From Amycolatopsis acidicola (GTDB lineage: Bacteria; Actinomycetota; Actinomycetes; Mycobacteriales; Pseudonocardiaceae): 61,188 nt of DNA. The notes beneath the pieces were generated by a model that saw nothing but the letters and a program-made list of their open reading frames with translations, had not been told where the DNA came from and ran no database searches. Below, in pieces: positions 51,712 through 61,171 of the stretch. The translations under genes were made by a program, and so were the position numbers. Within the stretch, counting starts at the first letter, position 1. Every line of letters begins with the position of its first letter. The DNA lies in assembly GCF_007713735.2 (NCBI RefSeq), contig NZ_VMNW02000049.1, positions 1-61,188 on the forward strand, read 5' to 3'.

Positions 51712-53103
51712 ATGACGAGCACCGCGACGCGGCCTGGCGCGCCGACGGCCGAACCGCCGCCCGCGCCCGACGCGCCCCCCTCGTCCCAGCCCACCCGCTC
51801 CGGGTTCGCGGGCCTGATCGACCTGCCGGCCGCGGCCGTGCGAGGGCTGATCCGCTCAGTCCGCACCACCCCGGGCAGGCTCACCGTGATCGCGGTCGGG
51901 CTCGTCCTGCTCACGCTGGTCACCGGCATCGTGGGCACCTTCGTCGTGCAGGGCAAGAAGGACACCATCAACGAGCTGATCGACCACCGCGAGCCGCTGA
52001 CGGCGGCTTCGCAGGAGGTCTACCGCTCGCTGTCGGACGCGGACGCGACCTCGGCCAACGCCTTCCTCGTGATCGGCACCGAGCCGCCGGAGCTGCGCGC
52101 CCGCTACGACCAGGACATCGCCAGCGCCGGCGCCGCACTCGCGAAGGCGGCTTCGGACTCCGAAGGCGTGGCCGACGCGGCCACCAAGGTCGACATCATC
52201 AGCCGGAACCTGCCCGTCTACACCGGCATCATCGAGACCGCCCGCCAGAACAACATGCAGGGCTTCCCGGTCGGCGCCTCGTACCTGCGCGAGGCGTCCA
52301 ACCTGATGCGGGCCACGATCCTGCCCGCGGCCTCCGATCTCTACCACATCGACACCGACCGGCTCGGCGCCGAACAGGACGACGTGAGCGGCTTCCCGTG
52401 GTTCACCACGGCGTTGCTCGTGGTGCTGCTCGCCGCGCTCGTCGTCACCCAGGTGTATCTGACACGGCGGACCAACCGGCTGCTCAACATCGGCCTCGTC
52501 GTGGCGACCGGCGCGATGGTGGTCGTGCTGTTGTGGGGCGCGGTCGCGCTGATCATCCAGTCCGCGCTGGTCGGCTCCGGGCAGGACGACGGCAGCCACC
52601 CGGTGGACGTGCTCGTCCGCGCGCGCAGCGCGGCGGTGCAGGCCAGGGCCGACGAGACGATGACGCTGGTGGCCCGCGGTGACGGCGCCGACTACGAAAC
52701 GAACTTCCAGCAGCTCGCGCCGATCTTCACCGGTCTGCTGCACGAGGCACAGGGCCTGATGTCCGGCGAAGCGGCGCAGAACATCGACACCGCCGTGTCC
52801 TCCGCGGACGCGTGGCTGGTGGCGCACAAGGACGTTCGCGCCAAGGACGACGGGGGCTCCTACTCGGACGCGGTCAAACAGGCCATCGACACCTCGCTGC
52901 CGAACGGTTCCGCGGTCGCGTTCACCAAGCTCGACAACGCGCTCGTGAAGGCGATCAGCATCGGGCGGCAGAACTTCCTCGACAGCACGCGCGGAGCCGA
53001 TCGGGCGCTCACCGCGCTCGCGCCGGGCGTGGGAGTGCTGGCCGTGGTGGCCGCGGGCGGGGTGACGATGGGCATCCGGGACCGGCTGAGGGAGTACCGG
53101 TGA
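51712..53103 (+). CDS. glnX: GlnX-type membrane protein
   Basis: The 463-residue protein has four transmembrane segments: one near 55-78 before an extracytoplasmic helical domain, two near 225-280, and one near the C-terminus. This is the layout of actinobacterial GlnX, thought to relay amino-acid levels sensed by GlnH to PknG. ATG 51712 was preferred to GTG 51703 because of ribosome-site spacing. Its stop overlaps glnH (GTGA). A Pro/Ala-rich cytoplasmic N-terminus precedes the first helix. Confidence 0.88.
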   Translation: MTSTATRPGAPTAEPPPAPDAPPSSQPTRSGFAGLIDLPAAAVRGLIRSVRTTPGRLTVIAVGLVLLTLVTGIVGTFVVQGKKDTINELIDHREPLTAASQEVYRSLSDADATSANAFLVIGTEPPELRARYDQDIASAGAALAKAASDSEGVADAATKVDIISRNLPVYTGIIETARQNNMQGFPVGASYLREASNLMRATILPAASDLYHIDTDRLGAEQDDVSGFPWFTTALLVVLLAALVVTQVYLTRRTNRLLNIGLVVATGAMVVVLLWGAVALIIQSALVGSGQDDGSHPVDVLVRARSAAVQARADETMTLVARGDGADYETNFQQLAPIFTGLLHEAQGLMSGEAAQNIDTAVSSADAWLVAHKDVRAKDDGGSYSDAVKQAIDTSLPNGSAVAFTKLDNALVKAISIGRQNFLDSTRGADRALTALAPGVGVLAVVAAGGVTMGIRDRLREYR

Positions 53104-54053
53104 GAAAACTGAGACTCGCGGCGCTGCTGGCGGCGTTCGCTCTCTTCGGCGCGGCCTGCGGCAGCGCGGGCACGCCCGTCGACCCGGCTCCGGTCGGCAG
53201 CGTTCAGCCGCCGATGCCGGCGAAGGTCGGCGGCGCCGAGAAAGCGGCCGGCGGTAGCGCCTCGTCCAGTTGCGACACCCGGAGCCTGTCGCCCGATCCG
53301 TCGCTGTCCGGGTCCACGGTGAGCAAGATCAAGCAGCGCGGCCGGATCATCGCCGGAGTGGACCAGACCACTTACCTGTTCGGCTTCCTCAACCCGGCCA
53401 CCGGCAACCTCGAGGGCTTCGACATCGAGATCGTGAAGCAGATCGCGGACGCCATCTTCGGCACGTGGCAGGGCCACGTGCAGTGGACGGCCATCCCGTC
53501 TTCGCAGCGCGAAGCCGTGCTGGAGAACCACACCGTCGACATCGTGGTGCGAACCTACAGCATCACCTGCGACCGCCTGCAGAAGATCGACTTCTCCTCG
53601 AACTACTACCAGGCCGGCCAGCGCGTGCTGGTGCGCAAGGACTCCGGCATCACCGGGCTGACCGACCTCGGCGCGAAGAAGGTCTGCGCGGCCAGCAGTT
53701 CCACGTCGCTGCAGGCGATCCAGAACGCGCCGGCGAAGCCGATCCCGGTGTCCGTGAGCAATTGGTCGGACTGCCTCGTGCTGATGCAGCAGGGGCAGGT
53801 CGACGCGATCTCGACCGACGACGTGATCCTCGCCGGGATGGCCAAACAGGATCCGAACGTGGTGGTCGTCGGCGCCCCGTTCACGAAGGAGAACTACGGG
53901 GTCGGCGTCGCCAAGGGCCAGGAGGACCTGGTCCGGTTCGTCAACTCCGTGCTCGACACCATCCGCGGCAACGGGGTGTGGCAGCAGAACTACGACTACT
54001 GGGTCGCGCCCGTGCTCGGCCCCGCGACGCCGCCCGCCGTTTCGTACCAGTGA
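53100..54053 (+). CDS. glnH: GlnH-type amino-acid-binding lipoprotein
   Basis: The 317-residue solute-binding protein has a lipobox ending LFGAAC with Cys20 and a type-3 periplasmic-binding fold (GFDIEIVKQIADAIFG, TSLQAIQNAP, VLMQQGQVDAI). In mycobacteria GlnH binds Asp/Glu and signals through GlnX. No ABC permease genes accompany it, matching a sensor role. GTG 53100 overlaps glnX; seven bases separate it from pknG. Confidence 0.92.
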   Translation: MRKLRLAALLAAFALFGAACGSAGTPVDPAPVGSVQPPMPAKVGGAEKAAGGSASSSCDTRSLSPDPSLSGSTVSKIKQRGRIIAGVDQTTYLFGFLNPATGNLEGFDIEIVKQIADAIFGTWQGHVQWTAIPSSQREAVLENHTVDIVVRTYSITCDRLQKIDFSSNYYQAGQRVLVRKDSGITGLTDLGAKKVCAASSSTSLQAIQNAPAKPIPVSVSNWSDCLVLMQQGQVDAISTDDVILAGMAKQDPNVVVVGAPFTKENYGVGVAKGQEDLVRFVNSVLDTIRGNGVWQQNYDYWVAPVLGPATPPAVSYQ

Positions 54054-54060
54054 AGGTTGC

Positions 54061-56613
54061 ATGATGCCGGAAGAGTCCCGCCCGAGGCACGCGGCACCGG
54101 ACGACAACGAGCCGATCTCCGGAAGCCTGGAGGGCATGGCCGAAAACGCCGCCGAGCGCACGAGCTACATCCAGCCCGTCGCGCCGCGGCCGCCCCAGCC
54201 GCCACAACAGCAGGCACCACAACAGCCGCCACGACAGCGGCCGATGCCGCCGGTCACCCCGCAGCAGCAGGCGAACAGGCCGCCCCGCGCGATGCCCGAC
54301 CCGCAGCTGACCAGCGTGCTCGCCAACCCGGCGCCGCCGACGTCGAGCATCATGCCGCCGTCGCCGCCGGTGGAAACCCCGTCGGACAAGGTCGAACTCC
54401 CCGACCCCGGCACGGAAAGCGTGGTCCCGGAACGCTCCAGCGACGGCAGGCACACCGGCTCGGGCAGTGGCCCGGTCAGCGGAAGCGGCCCCAGCAGCGG
54501 GCCGGGCACGGGCTCCGGGTCGTTCCCGCACGGCTCGCGCCGCACCGGCCGGCGCACTTCGCGTCGCGGCAGGCTGGGCGCGGGCCTGGTCGACGTGCCA
54601 CCGGTGCCCTACCGCGACCCGGCCTCGGCCGTGCTCACCGATCCGATGGTGAGCGAGGGGAAACGCTTCTGCGGCAACTGTTCCGCGAAGGTCGGCCGCG
54701 GCGAGGCCGGCCCCGAGGGCGTGTGCGAGAAGTGCGGCACGCCTTACTCGTTCGTGCCGAAACTCGGCGCGGGTGATCTGCTCGGTGGCCAGTACGAGGT
54801 GCTGGGCGCGATCGCGTACGGCGGGCTGGGCTGGATCTACCTCGCCAAGGACCGCAACGTCAACGACCGCTGGGTCGTCCTCAAAGGACTGATCGACACC
54901 GGCGACGCGACGGCCGTCGCCGCGGCGGTGAACGAAACCCGGTTCCTGTCCGAGGTCGAGCACCCGAACATCGTCAAGATCTACAACTTCGTGCAGCACC
55001 CCGACCCCACGACGGGCCATTCGGTCGGCTACATCGTGATGGAGTACGTCGGCGGGCAGTCGCTGCGGCAGCTCGCTTTGGCGCACTACCGCGAAGCCGG
55101 GCGCCCGGAGCCGCTGCCGATCGCGCAGGTGCTCGCGTACGGGCTGGAGATCCTGCCCGCGCTCGGCTACCTGCACAGCCAGAACCTGCTGTACTGCGAT
55201 CTCAAGCCGGACAACGTGATCCAGACGCACGAGCAGCTCAAGCTGATCGACCTCGGCGCGGTGCGGCGGCTCGACGACTACGAGAGCCCGCTGTTCTTCA
55301 CCACCGGCTACAGCGCGCCGGAACTGGCCACGCAAGGCGCTTCGGTCGCCTCGGACCTGTACACGGTGGGCCGCACGCTCGCCGTGCTGAGCTTCGAGTT
55401 CAACGGTTACACGACGAAGTACAAGGCCACGCTGCCGAGCCCGGACGACGTCCCGCTGTTCAAGCTCTTCGGTTCCTACCACCGCTTCCTCAAGCGCGCG
55501 ACGCATCAGGACCCGGATCGCCGGTTCATCACGGCCGAGGACATGGCCGACCAGCTTTCCGGTGTGCTGCGCGAAATCCTCGCGATGGGCACCGGTCGGC
55601 AGCGGCCCGGCGTGTCCACTGTGTTCGGTCCGGAGACCACCACCTTCGGCGTGGACATCGTGGTGCCGGAGAGCTCGGGCGAGCGGGTGCCGCCGCCCGC
55701 CGCGGGCGAGGTCGTCGCCGGGCTGCCGATCCCGCAGGTGGACACGAGCGACCCGGCGGCCGGTGTGCTGGCGACGATGGCGGCGCTGGATCCGCAGGGC
55801 GCCATCGACTCGCTGGAGAGCGCGCCCGCCCAGTCCATCGAGGTGCGGCTGCGCATCGTGCGCGCGCGGATCGAGCTGGGCGAGCTGGCCGAGGCGAGCA
55901 GGCAGCTGCAGGCGGCCCAGTACCTCGCGATCCGCGCCGGCTACCCGCACGACTGGCGGATCGACTGGCACCGCGGGCTGATCGAGCTCGCCGGTGGCAG
56001 GCAGCGCGTCGCGCAGGTGGCTTTCGAAGCGGTGTACGACGATCTCCCCGGCGAGATCGCCCCGAAGCTGGCGCTCGCGGTGAGTGCCGAAGGCGTCGGC
56101 GACTACTTCGCGGCTTCCCGGTTGTACGAACTGGTGTGGCGTACCGACCGGTCGTACGTCAGCGCGGCTTTCGGCCTGGCGCGGGTGTATCTGGCACAGG
56201 GCGCGCGAACGAGCGCCGTCGAGGTGCTGGAGTCGGTGCCCGCGTCGTCCACGCACTACACGGCGGCGCAGGTCGCCGCGATCAAGATCAGGACGAGGAC
56301 GAACGGCAACGCCGTGGTGTCCGAAGGGGATCTCGCCGACGCGAGCGCCCGGCTGGACAGGCTCTCCCTCGACGCCGAGCGCCGCACCAGGATGGCCGCG
56401 GAGGTGCTCGAAGCGGCGTTCGAATGGGTGCGCTCGGCCCCGCCGGGGCACAGCACCGGTACCCGCGTGCTCGGCTTCCCACTGTCCGAAAGGGACGTTC
56501 GATTCGGGCTGGAGCGTTGCTACCGCACGCTTGCCAGGCTCGCGCACAACCAGGAGGACCGGATCGGGCTGGTCGACAGGGCCAATGCCATCCGGCCACG
56601 CACGCTGACGTGA
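54061..56613 (+). CDS. pknG: Serine/threonine kinase PknG
   Basis: The 850-residue soluble kinase has a long Pro/Gln/Gly-rich disordered N-terminus. A rubredoxin-like metal site follows, with Cys204/Cys207 and Cys222/Cys225. The kinase domain has Lys275 and catalytic Asp380 in YCDLKPDN. A C-terminal TPR-like region runs from about 560 on. The DFG motif reads DLG, as in mycobacterial PknG. It should phosphorylate a GarA/OdhI-type FHA protein to control 2-oxoglutarate metabolism in response to GlnH/GlnX. Confidence 0.95.
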   Translation: MMPEESRPRHAAPDDNEPISGSLEGMAENAAERTSYIQPVAPRPPQPPQQQAPQQPPRQRPMPPVTPQQQANRPPRAMPDPQLTSVLANPAPPTSSIMPPSPPVETPSDKVELPDPGTESVVPERSSDGRHTGSGSGPVSGSGPSSGPGTGSGSFPHGSRRTGRRTSRRGRLGAGLVDVPPVPYRDPASAVLTDPMVSEGKRFCGNCSAKVGRGEAGPEGVCEKCGTPYSFVPKLGAGDLLGGQYEVLGAIAYGGLGWIYLAKDRNVNDRWVVLKGLIDTGDATAVAAAVNETRFLSEVEHPNIVKIYNFVQHPDPTTGHSVGYIVMEYVGGQSLRQLALAHYREAGRPEPLPIAQVLAYGLEILPALGYLHSQNLLYCDLKPDNVIQTHEQLKLIDLGAVRRLDDYESPLFFTTGYSAPELATQGASVASDLYTVGRTLAVLSFEFNGYTTKYKATLPSPDDVPLFKLFGSYHRFLKRATHQDPDRRFITAEDMADQLSGVLREILAMGTGRQRPGVSTVFGPETTTFGVDIVVPESSGERVPPPAAGEVVAGLPIPQVDTSDPAAGVLATMAALDPQGAIDSLESAPAQSIEVRLRIVRARIELGELAEASRQLQAAQYLAIRAGYPHDWRIDWHRGLIELAGGRQRVAQVAFEAVYDDLPGEIAPKLALAVSAEGVGDYFAASRLYELVWRTDRSYVSAAFGLARVYLAQGARTSAVEVLESVPASSTHYTAAQVAAIKIRTRTNGNAVVSEGDLADASARLDRLSLDAERRTRMAAEVLEAAFEWVRSAPPGHSTGTRVLGFPLSERDVRFGLERCYRTLARLAHNQEDRIGLVDRANAIRPRTLT

Positions 56614-56626
56614 CCGGGCGCGCCGG

Positions 56627-57220
56627 TCACGGGTTGATGTCCCAGTCCTCCCGTGACCGGCCCGCGGTCTGCGAAAACTTCTCGAGCGCGTCCGCGGAGC
56701 CGTGCGAGGTGAAGTGCTCGAACGTGACCTCGACGAACAGCGCGCGGGCGCGGACGGCGAGCGGCCCGTCTTCGGCGTCGAGACGGCCGTTGGCGCTGAC
56801 GTAGATCTTGCGCCCTGCCACGCCGTCCAGCTTCGTCACGATGTACAAGGTGGACCCGACCGGCACCGGGCGCAGGAAATCCGTTTCGAGCTTTCCGGTG
56901 ACCGCGGGGCGCCGCAGCAGGTTGCCTGCCGCGGAACCGAGCGCCTCGTCGAACGCGCAGGCCAGCAGGCCGCCGTGGGCGAGGCCGGGCGCGCCCTGGT
57001 GTGCCCTGGTGACCTCGAACCGCGAGCGCACAAGATGTTCCTCACCGACGGTGGACGTCATGTGCAGCCCGCCGTCCACGTCTCCGCAGCCGAAGCACTC
57101 GATGTAGTGCATGGGCAGCTGCGCACCAGGTCCGGGCGCGTCAGGGTGCACGGCCAGTGGCTCGGTCTCCACCGGGGGCCACGGCGTACTGCGCCGGCGC
57201 GTCTGGGATACCTCGTCCAT
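56627..57220 (-). CDS. PaaI-like hotdog thioesterase
   Basis: The 197-residue protein carries APGLAHGGLLACAFDEALG, the catalytic helix of the PaaI/THEM4 group, preceded by a Cys pair (CFGCGD). Likely a cytoplasmic acyl-CoA thioesterase of unknown chain preference. It converges on pknG with 13 bases between the stops and no visible terminator. Confidence 0.88.
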   Translation of the reverse strand: MDEVSQTRRRSTPWPPVETEPLAVHPDAPGPGAQLPMHYIECFGCGDVDGGLHMTSTVGEEHLVRSRFEVTRAHQGAPGLAHGGLLACAFDEALGSAAGNLLRRPAVTGKLETDFLRPVPVGSTLYIVTKLDGVAGRKIYVSANGRLDAEDGPLAVRARALFVEVTFEHFTSHGSADALEKFSQTAGRSREDWDINP

Positions 57221-57379
57221 CCGAACAAGTTAACCCGGTTGCCCCAACGTTTCGCGCCGACCCCGTGCTCGGAGAGACAAGACCCACCAGAAGCGAGAAA
57301 ATTACTACCAATCGCTGGCTAGGTACTAGGGTCGCAAGATCGCTGGAACGGAACTGTGTGCACGAGGAGGTCGGGGCGT

Positions 57380-58741
57380 ATGGCAGAAGCAGCGGCTCAG
57401 GAAACGGAAATCGACCAGAGAACGGTAAAACGGGCCGTCATCGCCTCCGCGATGGGTAACGCCACCGAATGGTACGACTACGGTGTGTTCACCTCGGGCG
57501 CAATTGCGACCGCGATCGGCACGGTCTTCTTCCCCGGTGAAGGAAATGCGGTCCTCAAGTCGCTGGCTCTGGTCGCGATCGGGTTCGTCGTTAGGCCGTT
57601 CGGCGGAGCGTTCTTCGGCCCGTTGGGGGACAAGCTCGGCCGCCAGCGCGTACTGGCCATCACGATTCTGCTGATGTCGGGCTGTACCTTCCTGGTCGGC
57701 TGCCTGCCGACCTACGCCGGCGGGTACTCGATCGGCATCGGTGCCCCGATCCTGGTGCTGTTGCTGAGGCTGATCCAGGGCTTCTCCACCGGTGGTGAGT
57801 ACGGCGGCGCGGCGACGTTCATCGCCGAGTACGCGCCGACGAAGCGCCGCGGGTTCTTCGGCAGCTTCCTGGAGTTCGGCACGCTGTCGGGTTACGTGCT
57901 CGGAAACGTCGTCGTGCTCGCGGTGACGCTGTCGTTCACCACGGAGCAGGTTTCGAGCTGGGCGTGGCGGATTCCGTTCTTCGTCGCGCTGCCGCTGGGC
58001 ATCGTGGGTCTCTACCTCCGGTCGAAGCTGGAGGACACCCCGGAGTTCAAGCGCATGGAGAAGGCGGGCGAGAAGGCGGAGAAGGCGCCGCTGAAGGAGA
58101 CGCTCACCGAGAACTGGCGGATGATCCTCAACCTGATCGGCATCGTGTTGCTCCTCAACATCGCCGACTACATGTTGCTGACGACCATGCCGACCTACTT
58201 CACGGACACGCTGAAGATCAACGACAACACCTCGACCCTGATCATCATCGGGGTGGAGGTCGTGCAGATGATCCTCATCGCCCCGCTCGGCGCGCTGTCC
58301 GACCGGATCGGCCGGAAACCGTTGCTGCTGACGGCGGCGATCGGGTTCCTGGTGCTGAGCTACCCGTCGATCAAGCTGATGCAGAGCGGGAACCTCGCCC
58401 TGTTGATCGTCGGGTTCGGCATCGTCGCGTTCCTGCTCGTGCTGATGCTCGCGGTGATCGGGTCGACCTTCCCGGCGATGTTCCCGACGCGCGTGCGCTA
58501 CGGGTCCTTCGCGATCGGCTACAACGTGTCCACCTCGGTCTTCGGTGGCACGTGTGGCGTGATCGTCACGGCGCTGATCCACAGCACCGGGAACGAGGAC
58601 TGGCCCGCGTTCTACCTGATGATCGCCGCGGTGATCGCGATCGTGCCGATCATCAAGATCCCGGAGACCGCTCGCGTGCCGATCGCCAAGATCAACGTGC
58701 AGTCGTCGCCTTCGGACGGGCTGCGCGCGGCCACGAGCTGA
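57380..58741 (+). CDS. MFS permease of the metabolite:proton symporter (MHS/ProP) family
   Basis: The 453-residue protein has twelve helices. The MHS signature NATEWYDYGVFTS lies near the start and GPLGDKLGRQRVL in loop 2-3, with QGFSTGGEYGGAATFIAEYA in helix 4-5. Such permeases import organic acids or compatible solutes such as proline and betaine. ATG 57380 has GAGGAGG upstream. The strong terminator at 58756 follows. Confidence 0.92.
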   Translation: MAEAAAQETEIDQRTVKRAVIASAMGNATEWYDYGVFTSGAIATAIGTVFFPGEGNAVLKSLALVAIGFVVRPFGGAFFGPLGDKLGRQRVLAITILLMSGCTFLVGCLPTYAGGYSIGIGAPILVLLLRLIQGFSTGGEYGGAATFIAEYAPTKRRGFFGSFLEFGTLSGYVLGNVVVLAVTLSFTTEQVSSWAWRIPFFVALPLGIVGLYLRSKLEDTPEFKRMEKAGEKAEKAPLKETLTENWRMILNLIGIVLLLNIADYMLLTTMPTYFTDTLKINDNTSTLIIIGVEVVQMILIAPLGALSDRIGRKPLLLTAAIGFLVLSYPSIKLMQSGNLALLIVGFGIVAFLLVLMLAVIGSTFPAMFPTRVRYGSFAIGYNVSTSVFGGTCGVIVTALIHSTGNEDWPAFYLMIAAVIAIVPIIKIPETARVPIAKINVQSSPSDGLRAATS

Positions 58742-58755
58742 TTGCGCCACAAGGA

Positions 58756-58792
58756 AAAGGGCCGCGCCTCCCAGGTGGAGGCGCGGCCCTTT
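58756..58792. terminator. Bidirectional hairpin terminator
   Basis: AAAGGGCCGCGCCTCC and its exact complement (16-bp stem, five-base loop), with A-rich and T-rich ends on either side, lie between the permease and the convergent 41-residue gene. Confidence 0.93.
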
Positions 58793-58795
58793 CGC

Positions 58796-58921
58796 TCACT
58801 CCGCGACTTCGGCGATGGTGGCCTCGGCGCGAGGAATGAAGCGGCGGCGGGACCAGGTCACCAACAGCGCCGCAATACCAACAGCAAGGCCACCTTCGAC
58901 GAACAGCGCCGTGAACACCAT
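58796..58921 (-). CDS. 41-residue single-pass membrane peptide
   Basis: ATG 58921 has an excellent GAGGAGG site (spacing about seven). The product reads MVFTALFVEGGLAVGIAALL, then VTWSRRRFIPRAEATIAEVAE: one transmembrane helix with a positive cytoplasmic tail. Its stop lies four bases from the shared terminator at 58756-58792. Size and layout suggest a small regulatory membrane peptide, but I recognise no family. Confidence 0.65.
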   Translation of the reverse strand: MVFTALFVEGGLAVGIAALLVTWSRRRFIPRAEATIAEVAE

Positions 58922-59117
58922 GTTGCTTCCTCCTCGGAGTCTTTCCGGCCGGCCTCCGCCGCACTCGCGGTTGCCGGGTTCGGTAGTTGACGGGCCACTT
59001 CCTGGCCCACTACTTCATCGCCGCGAAGGCCTCGCGTATTTCGCCTCTACCTGGCGTTGAGCCGTGATGTGCACCACGGCAAGATAGGGGGTACCGCGTG
59101 GGAGGAGACGGCGGCAA

Positions 59118-59285
59118 ATGACCGACAGGACAGAAGCACCCGGAGTGGCCGAGGCTGCCCGGCTGCTCGACGACATGACCCAGCAGATGACCCCGGTACC
59201 GGCATTGCTGGACGAGCACGAGGTCACCGAACAGATCGAAGTGCCGGTGCCGCCGGAGTCCAAACTCGACGGCCACGTCTTCTAG
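59118..59285 (+). CDS. 55-residue acidic small protein
   Basis: ATG 59118 follows GGAGGAG at ten bases. The product begins MTDRTEAPGVAEAARLLDDM and ends SKLDGHVF, with a helix and an acidic VTEQIEVPVP segment. There are no Cys residues and no signal peptide. It is followed by its own terminator (59295-59331), which supports it as a genuine gene. Function unknown. Confidence 0.55.
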   Translation: MTDRTEAPGVAEAARLLDDMTQQMTPVPALLDEHEVTEQIEVPVPPESKLDGHVF

Positions 59286-59294
59286 GAAATGAAT

Positions 59295-59331
59295 GACGGC
59301 CCGCCCGGAGCCGTGCTCCGGACGGGCCGTC
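59295..59331. terminator. Bidirectional hairpin terminator
   Basis: A 17-bp stem with one mismatch and a CGT loop (GACGGCCCG...CGGGCCGTC) lies between the 55-residue gene and the convergent L,D-transpeptidase gene. Confidence 0.88.
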
Positions 59332-59343
59332 GTCGTTACGCGC

Positions 59344-60528
59344 TCAGCTCGCGAGCGCGGACAGCTTCGCCCAGTCGTCCCAGGAATAGGTCCAGTCCGA
59401 GTAGTCCCCGTCCTTGGCCGACAGCTGCTGGGTGGAACCGGTGATCTCCACCGGGTCACCGGTGAGCACCCCGTCGTAATACTGTTTCGCGTTCGTCGGG
59501 GACAGGTTCAGGCAGCCGTGCGAGATGTTCTTCTTGCCCTGCGCCCACACCGACGACGCCAGCCCGTGGATGAACTCGCCGTTGTTGGAGATCCGCACCG
59601 CCCACGGCACGTTCACGTCGGTGTAGCCGTAGCGCGGGTTGCTCATCGAGTACACCGGGTACTTCGACATCACCACGTGCGTGCCGCTGTGCGTGACGCG
59701 GCCGGGGTCCGAGTCGAGCCCGTAGCTGACCGGGTAGTCCGCGATCTGCACGCCGTCCCTGATCACCTGCATCCGGTGGGTCCTGGTGTCGCCCTTGACG
59801 ATCTGCGAGCGGCCGATGGTGAACGTGGAGCTCACGTCCGACTTGCCGTACGTGCCGTCGCCGATCTTGACGCCGTAGATGTTCGCGTTGACGGTGACCT
59901 TGGTGCCCGGCTGGTAGTACTCCTTCGGCCGCCAGTGCACTTCGGTGTCCGAGAGCCAGGCCCACGAGCCTTCGGTCTTCGGCGTGGTCTCCACCGAGAG
60001 CGCGCGCTCGGCCGCGGCCTTGTCGGTCACCTTGCTGCTGAAGGTGAGCGCGATCGGCATCGCGATGCCGTACGTCTGCTGGTCACCGACGTTGAGACTG
60101 CCGGAGATCTGCCGTTTCGGCGTGACCGTCCCGAACGAACCGGACAGCTGGACCGGTTTGCCGTCCTCGCCGGTGGCGCTGCCCGTCCAGGTGTAGGTCT
60201 TGCCGTAGCCGAGGTCCTCGGTGGTGGTCCAGCTGTGCTTGTCCGCGGCGAGCTGGCCTGCCACCTGCTTGCCGTCGGGATTGGTGAGGGAGACGTTCTG
60301 CAGTTCGCCGTTGGCGACGGTCACCTTGACCGGATCGCCGGGCGCGACGTCCTGCGCGCCGTTCGCCGGAGTGGTCGTGAGTTTGGCCGCCTCGGCCTGC
60401 GCGGGGGCCGCCCCGCCCGCGGGTGCCTGCGTGTCCGTTGTCGACGGACCGGATCCGCTCGTGCAGGCACTGAGTCCCAGCGCCGCGGCCAGCCCCAGGC
60501 CGATCAGCGCGGTCTTGAGTCGTGTCAC
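59344..60528 (-). CDS. L,D-transpeptidase lipoprotein
   Basis: The 394-residue protein has a lipobox (LGLSAC, Cys22), two Ig-like beta domains, and a C-terminal YkuD domain with catalytic Cys339 in SHGCLNLSP and His in GEFIHGLAS. It should form 3-3 cross-links in peptidoglycan outside the membrane, like mycobacterial LdtMt2. GTG 60528 follows AAGGGGA. The DWTYSWDDW tail is typical of the group. Confidence 0.94.
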   Translation of the reverse strand: MTRLKTALIGLGLAAALGLSACTSGSGPSTTDTQAPAGGAAPAQAEAAKLTTTPANGAQDVAPGDPVKVTVANGELQNVSLTNPDGKQVAGQLAADKHSWTTTEDLGYGKTYTWTGSATGEDGKPVQLSGSFGTVTPKRQISGSLNVGDQQTYGIAMPIALTFSSKVTDKAAAERALSVETTPKTEGSWAWLSDTEVHWRPKEYYQPGTKVTVNANIYGVKIGDGTYGKSDVSSTFTIGRSQIVKGDTRTHRMQVIRDGVQIADYPVSYGLDSDPGRVTHSGTHVVMSKYPVYSMSNPRYGYTDVNVPWAVRISNNGEFIHGLASSVWAQGKKNISHGCLNLSPTNAKQYYDGVLTGDPVEITGSTQQLSAKDGDYSDWTYSWDDWAKLSALAS

Positions 60529-60912
60529 TCGTTGGTTCCCCTTTTCCCCATTTGCCTCATCAGACGCCGCTGCGCGTTCAGAAGTTGACAGGTCAGGGTG
60601 TGATCGAGCTCACGATTTGCTGCGAACGTCCCCGAGGTCCTCAGCCTATCGGGTGTACCCGTGATCTTCGCGTGGCTTTTTGTACGACGTTTAGGTGACA
60701 TCGAGGAGGGTCCCGGATAGGGGTTCAGATTTCGCCAGATCCCGGTACGCTGCCCCTAGGCCGTCGTTTTGCGTGTTAGTGGCTTCACACTCGCGGAACT
60801 TCTGACGCGAGCCCGGAGCCGCACGCTTCTTGCTCGTCTCGTTGGAACCGCCCGGGGCGGCCCGGGTGTCGCTACGGTGACAGCCGATGCGGATGTAACG
60901 AGGAGTAAAGCG
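60529..60912. other. Divergent promoter and cold-shock leader region
   Basis: This 384-base gap separates the divergent L,D-transpeptidase and cold-shock genes. I see no gene in it. The part before 60913 probably is the long cold-shock mRNA leader; no riboswitch motif is recognised. Confidence 0.5.
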
Positions 60913-61116
60913 GTGGCGCAAGGCACTGTGAAGTGGTTCAACGCCGAGAAGGGCTTCGGCTTCATCGCCCAGGACGGCGGCGAGGGCGATGTCTTCGTGC
61001 ACTACTCGGAGATCGATGGGCGCGGCTTCCGCACCCTCGAGGAGAACCAGCGCGTTGAGTTCGAGGTCGGGCAGGGCCAGAAGGGTCCGCAGGCCCAGAA
61101 GGTGCGCGTCATCTGA
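60913..61116 (+). CDS. Cold-shock domain protein
   Basis: The 67-residue protein begins MAQGTVKWFNAEKGFGFI and carries DVFVHYSEI. It differs from the copy at 45886 mainly at TPDNGG/AQDGGE and near the C-terminus. GTG 60913 has GAGGAG upstream. It ends just before an intrinsic terminator. Confidence 0.96.
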   Translation: MAQGTVKWFNAEKGFGFIAQDGGEGDVFVHYSEIDGRGFRTLEENQRVEFEVGQGQKGPQAQKVRVI

Positions 61117-61139
61117 CGTCGTTCCTACCCTGAACGTCG

Positions 61140-61171
61140 CAAGCCCCCGGCGGTTTTCCGCCGGGGGCTTG
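61140..61171 (+). terminator. Intrinsic terminator after cold-shock gene
   Basis: CAAGCCCCCGGCGG and its exact complement form a 14-bp stem with a TTTT loop, followed by TTTT. Confidence 0.93.

Noticed and set aside
53941..56547. 868-codon minus-strand frame opposite pknG
   Set aside because: The pknG motifs are unmistakable on the plus strand; the antisense frame is a product of high GC.
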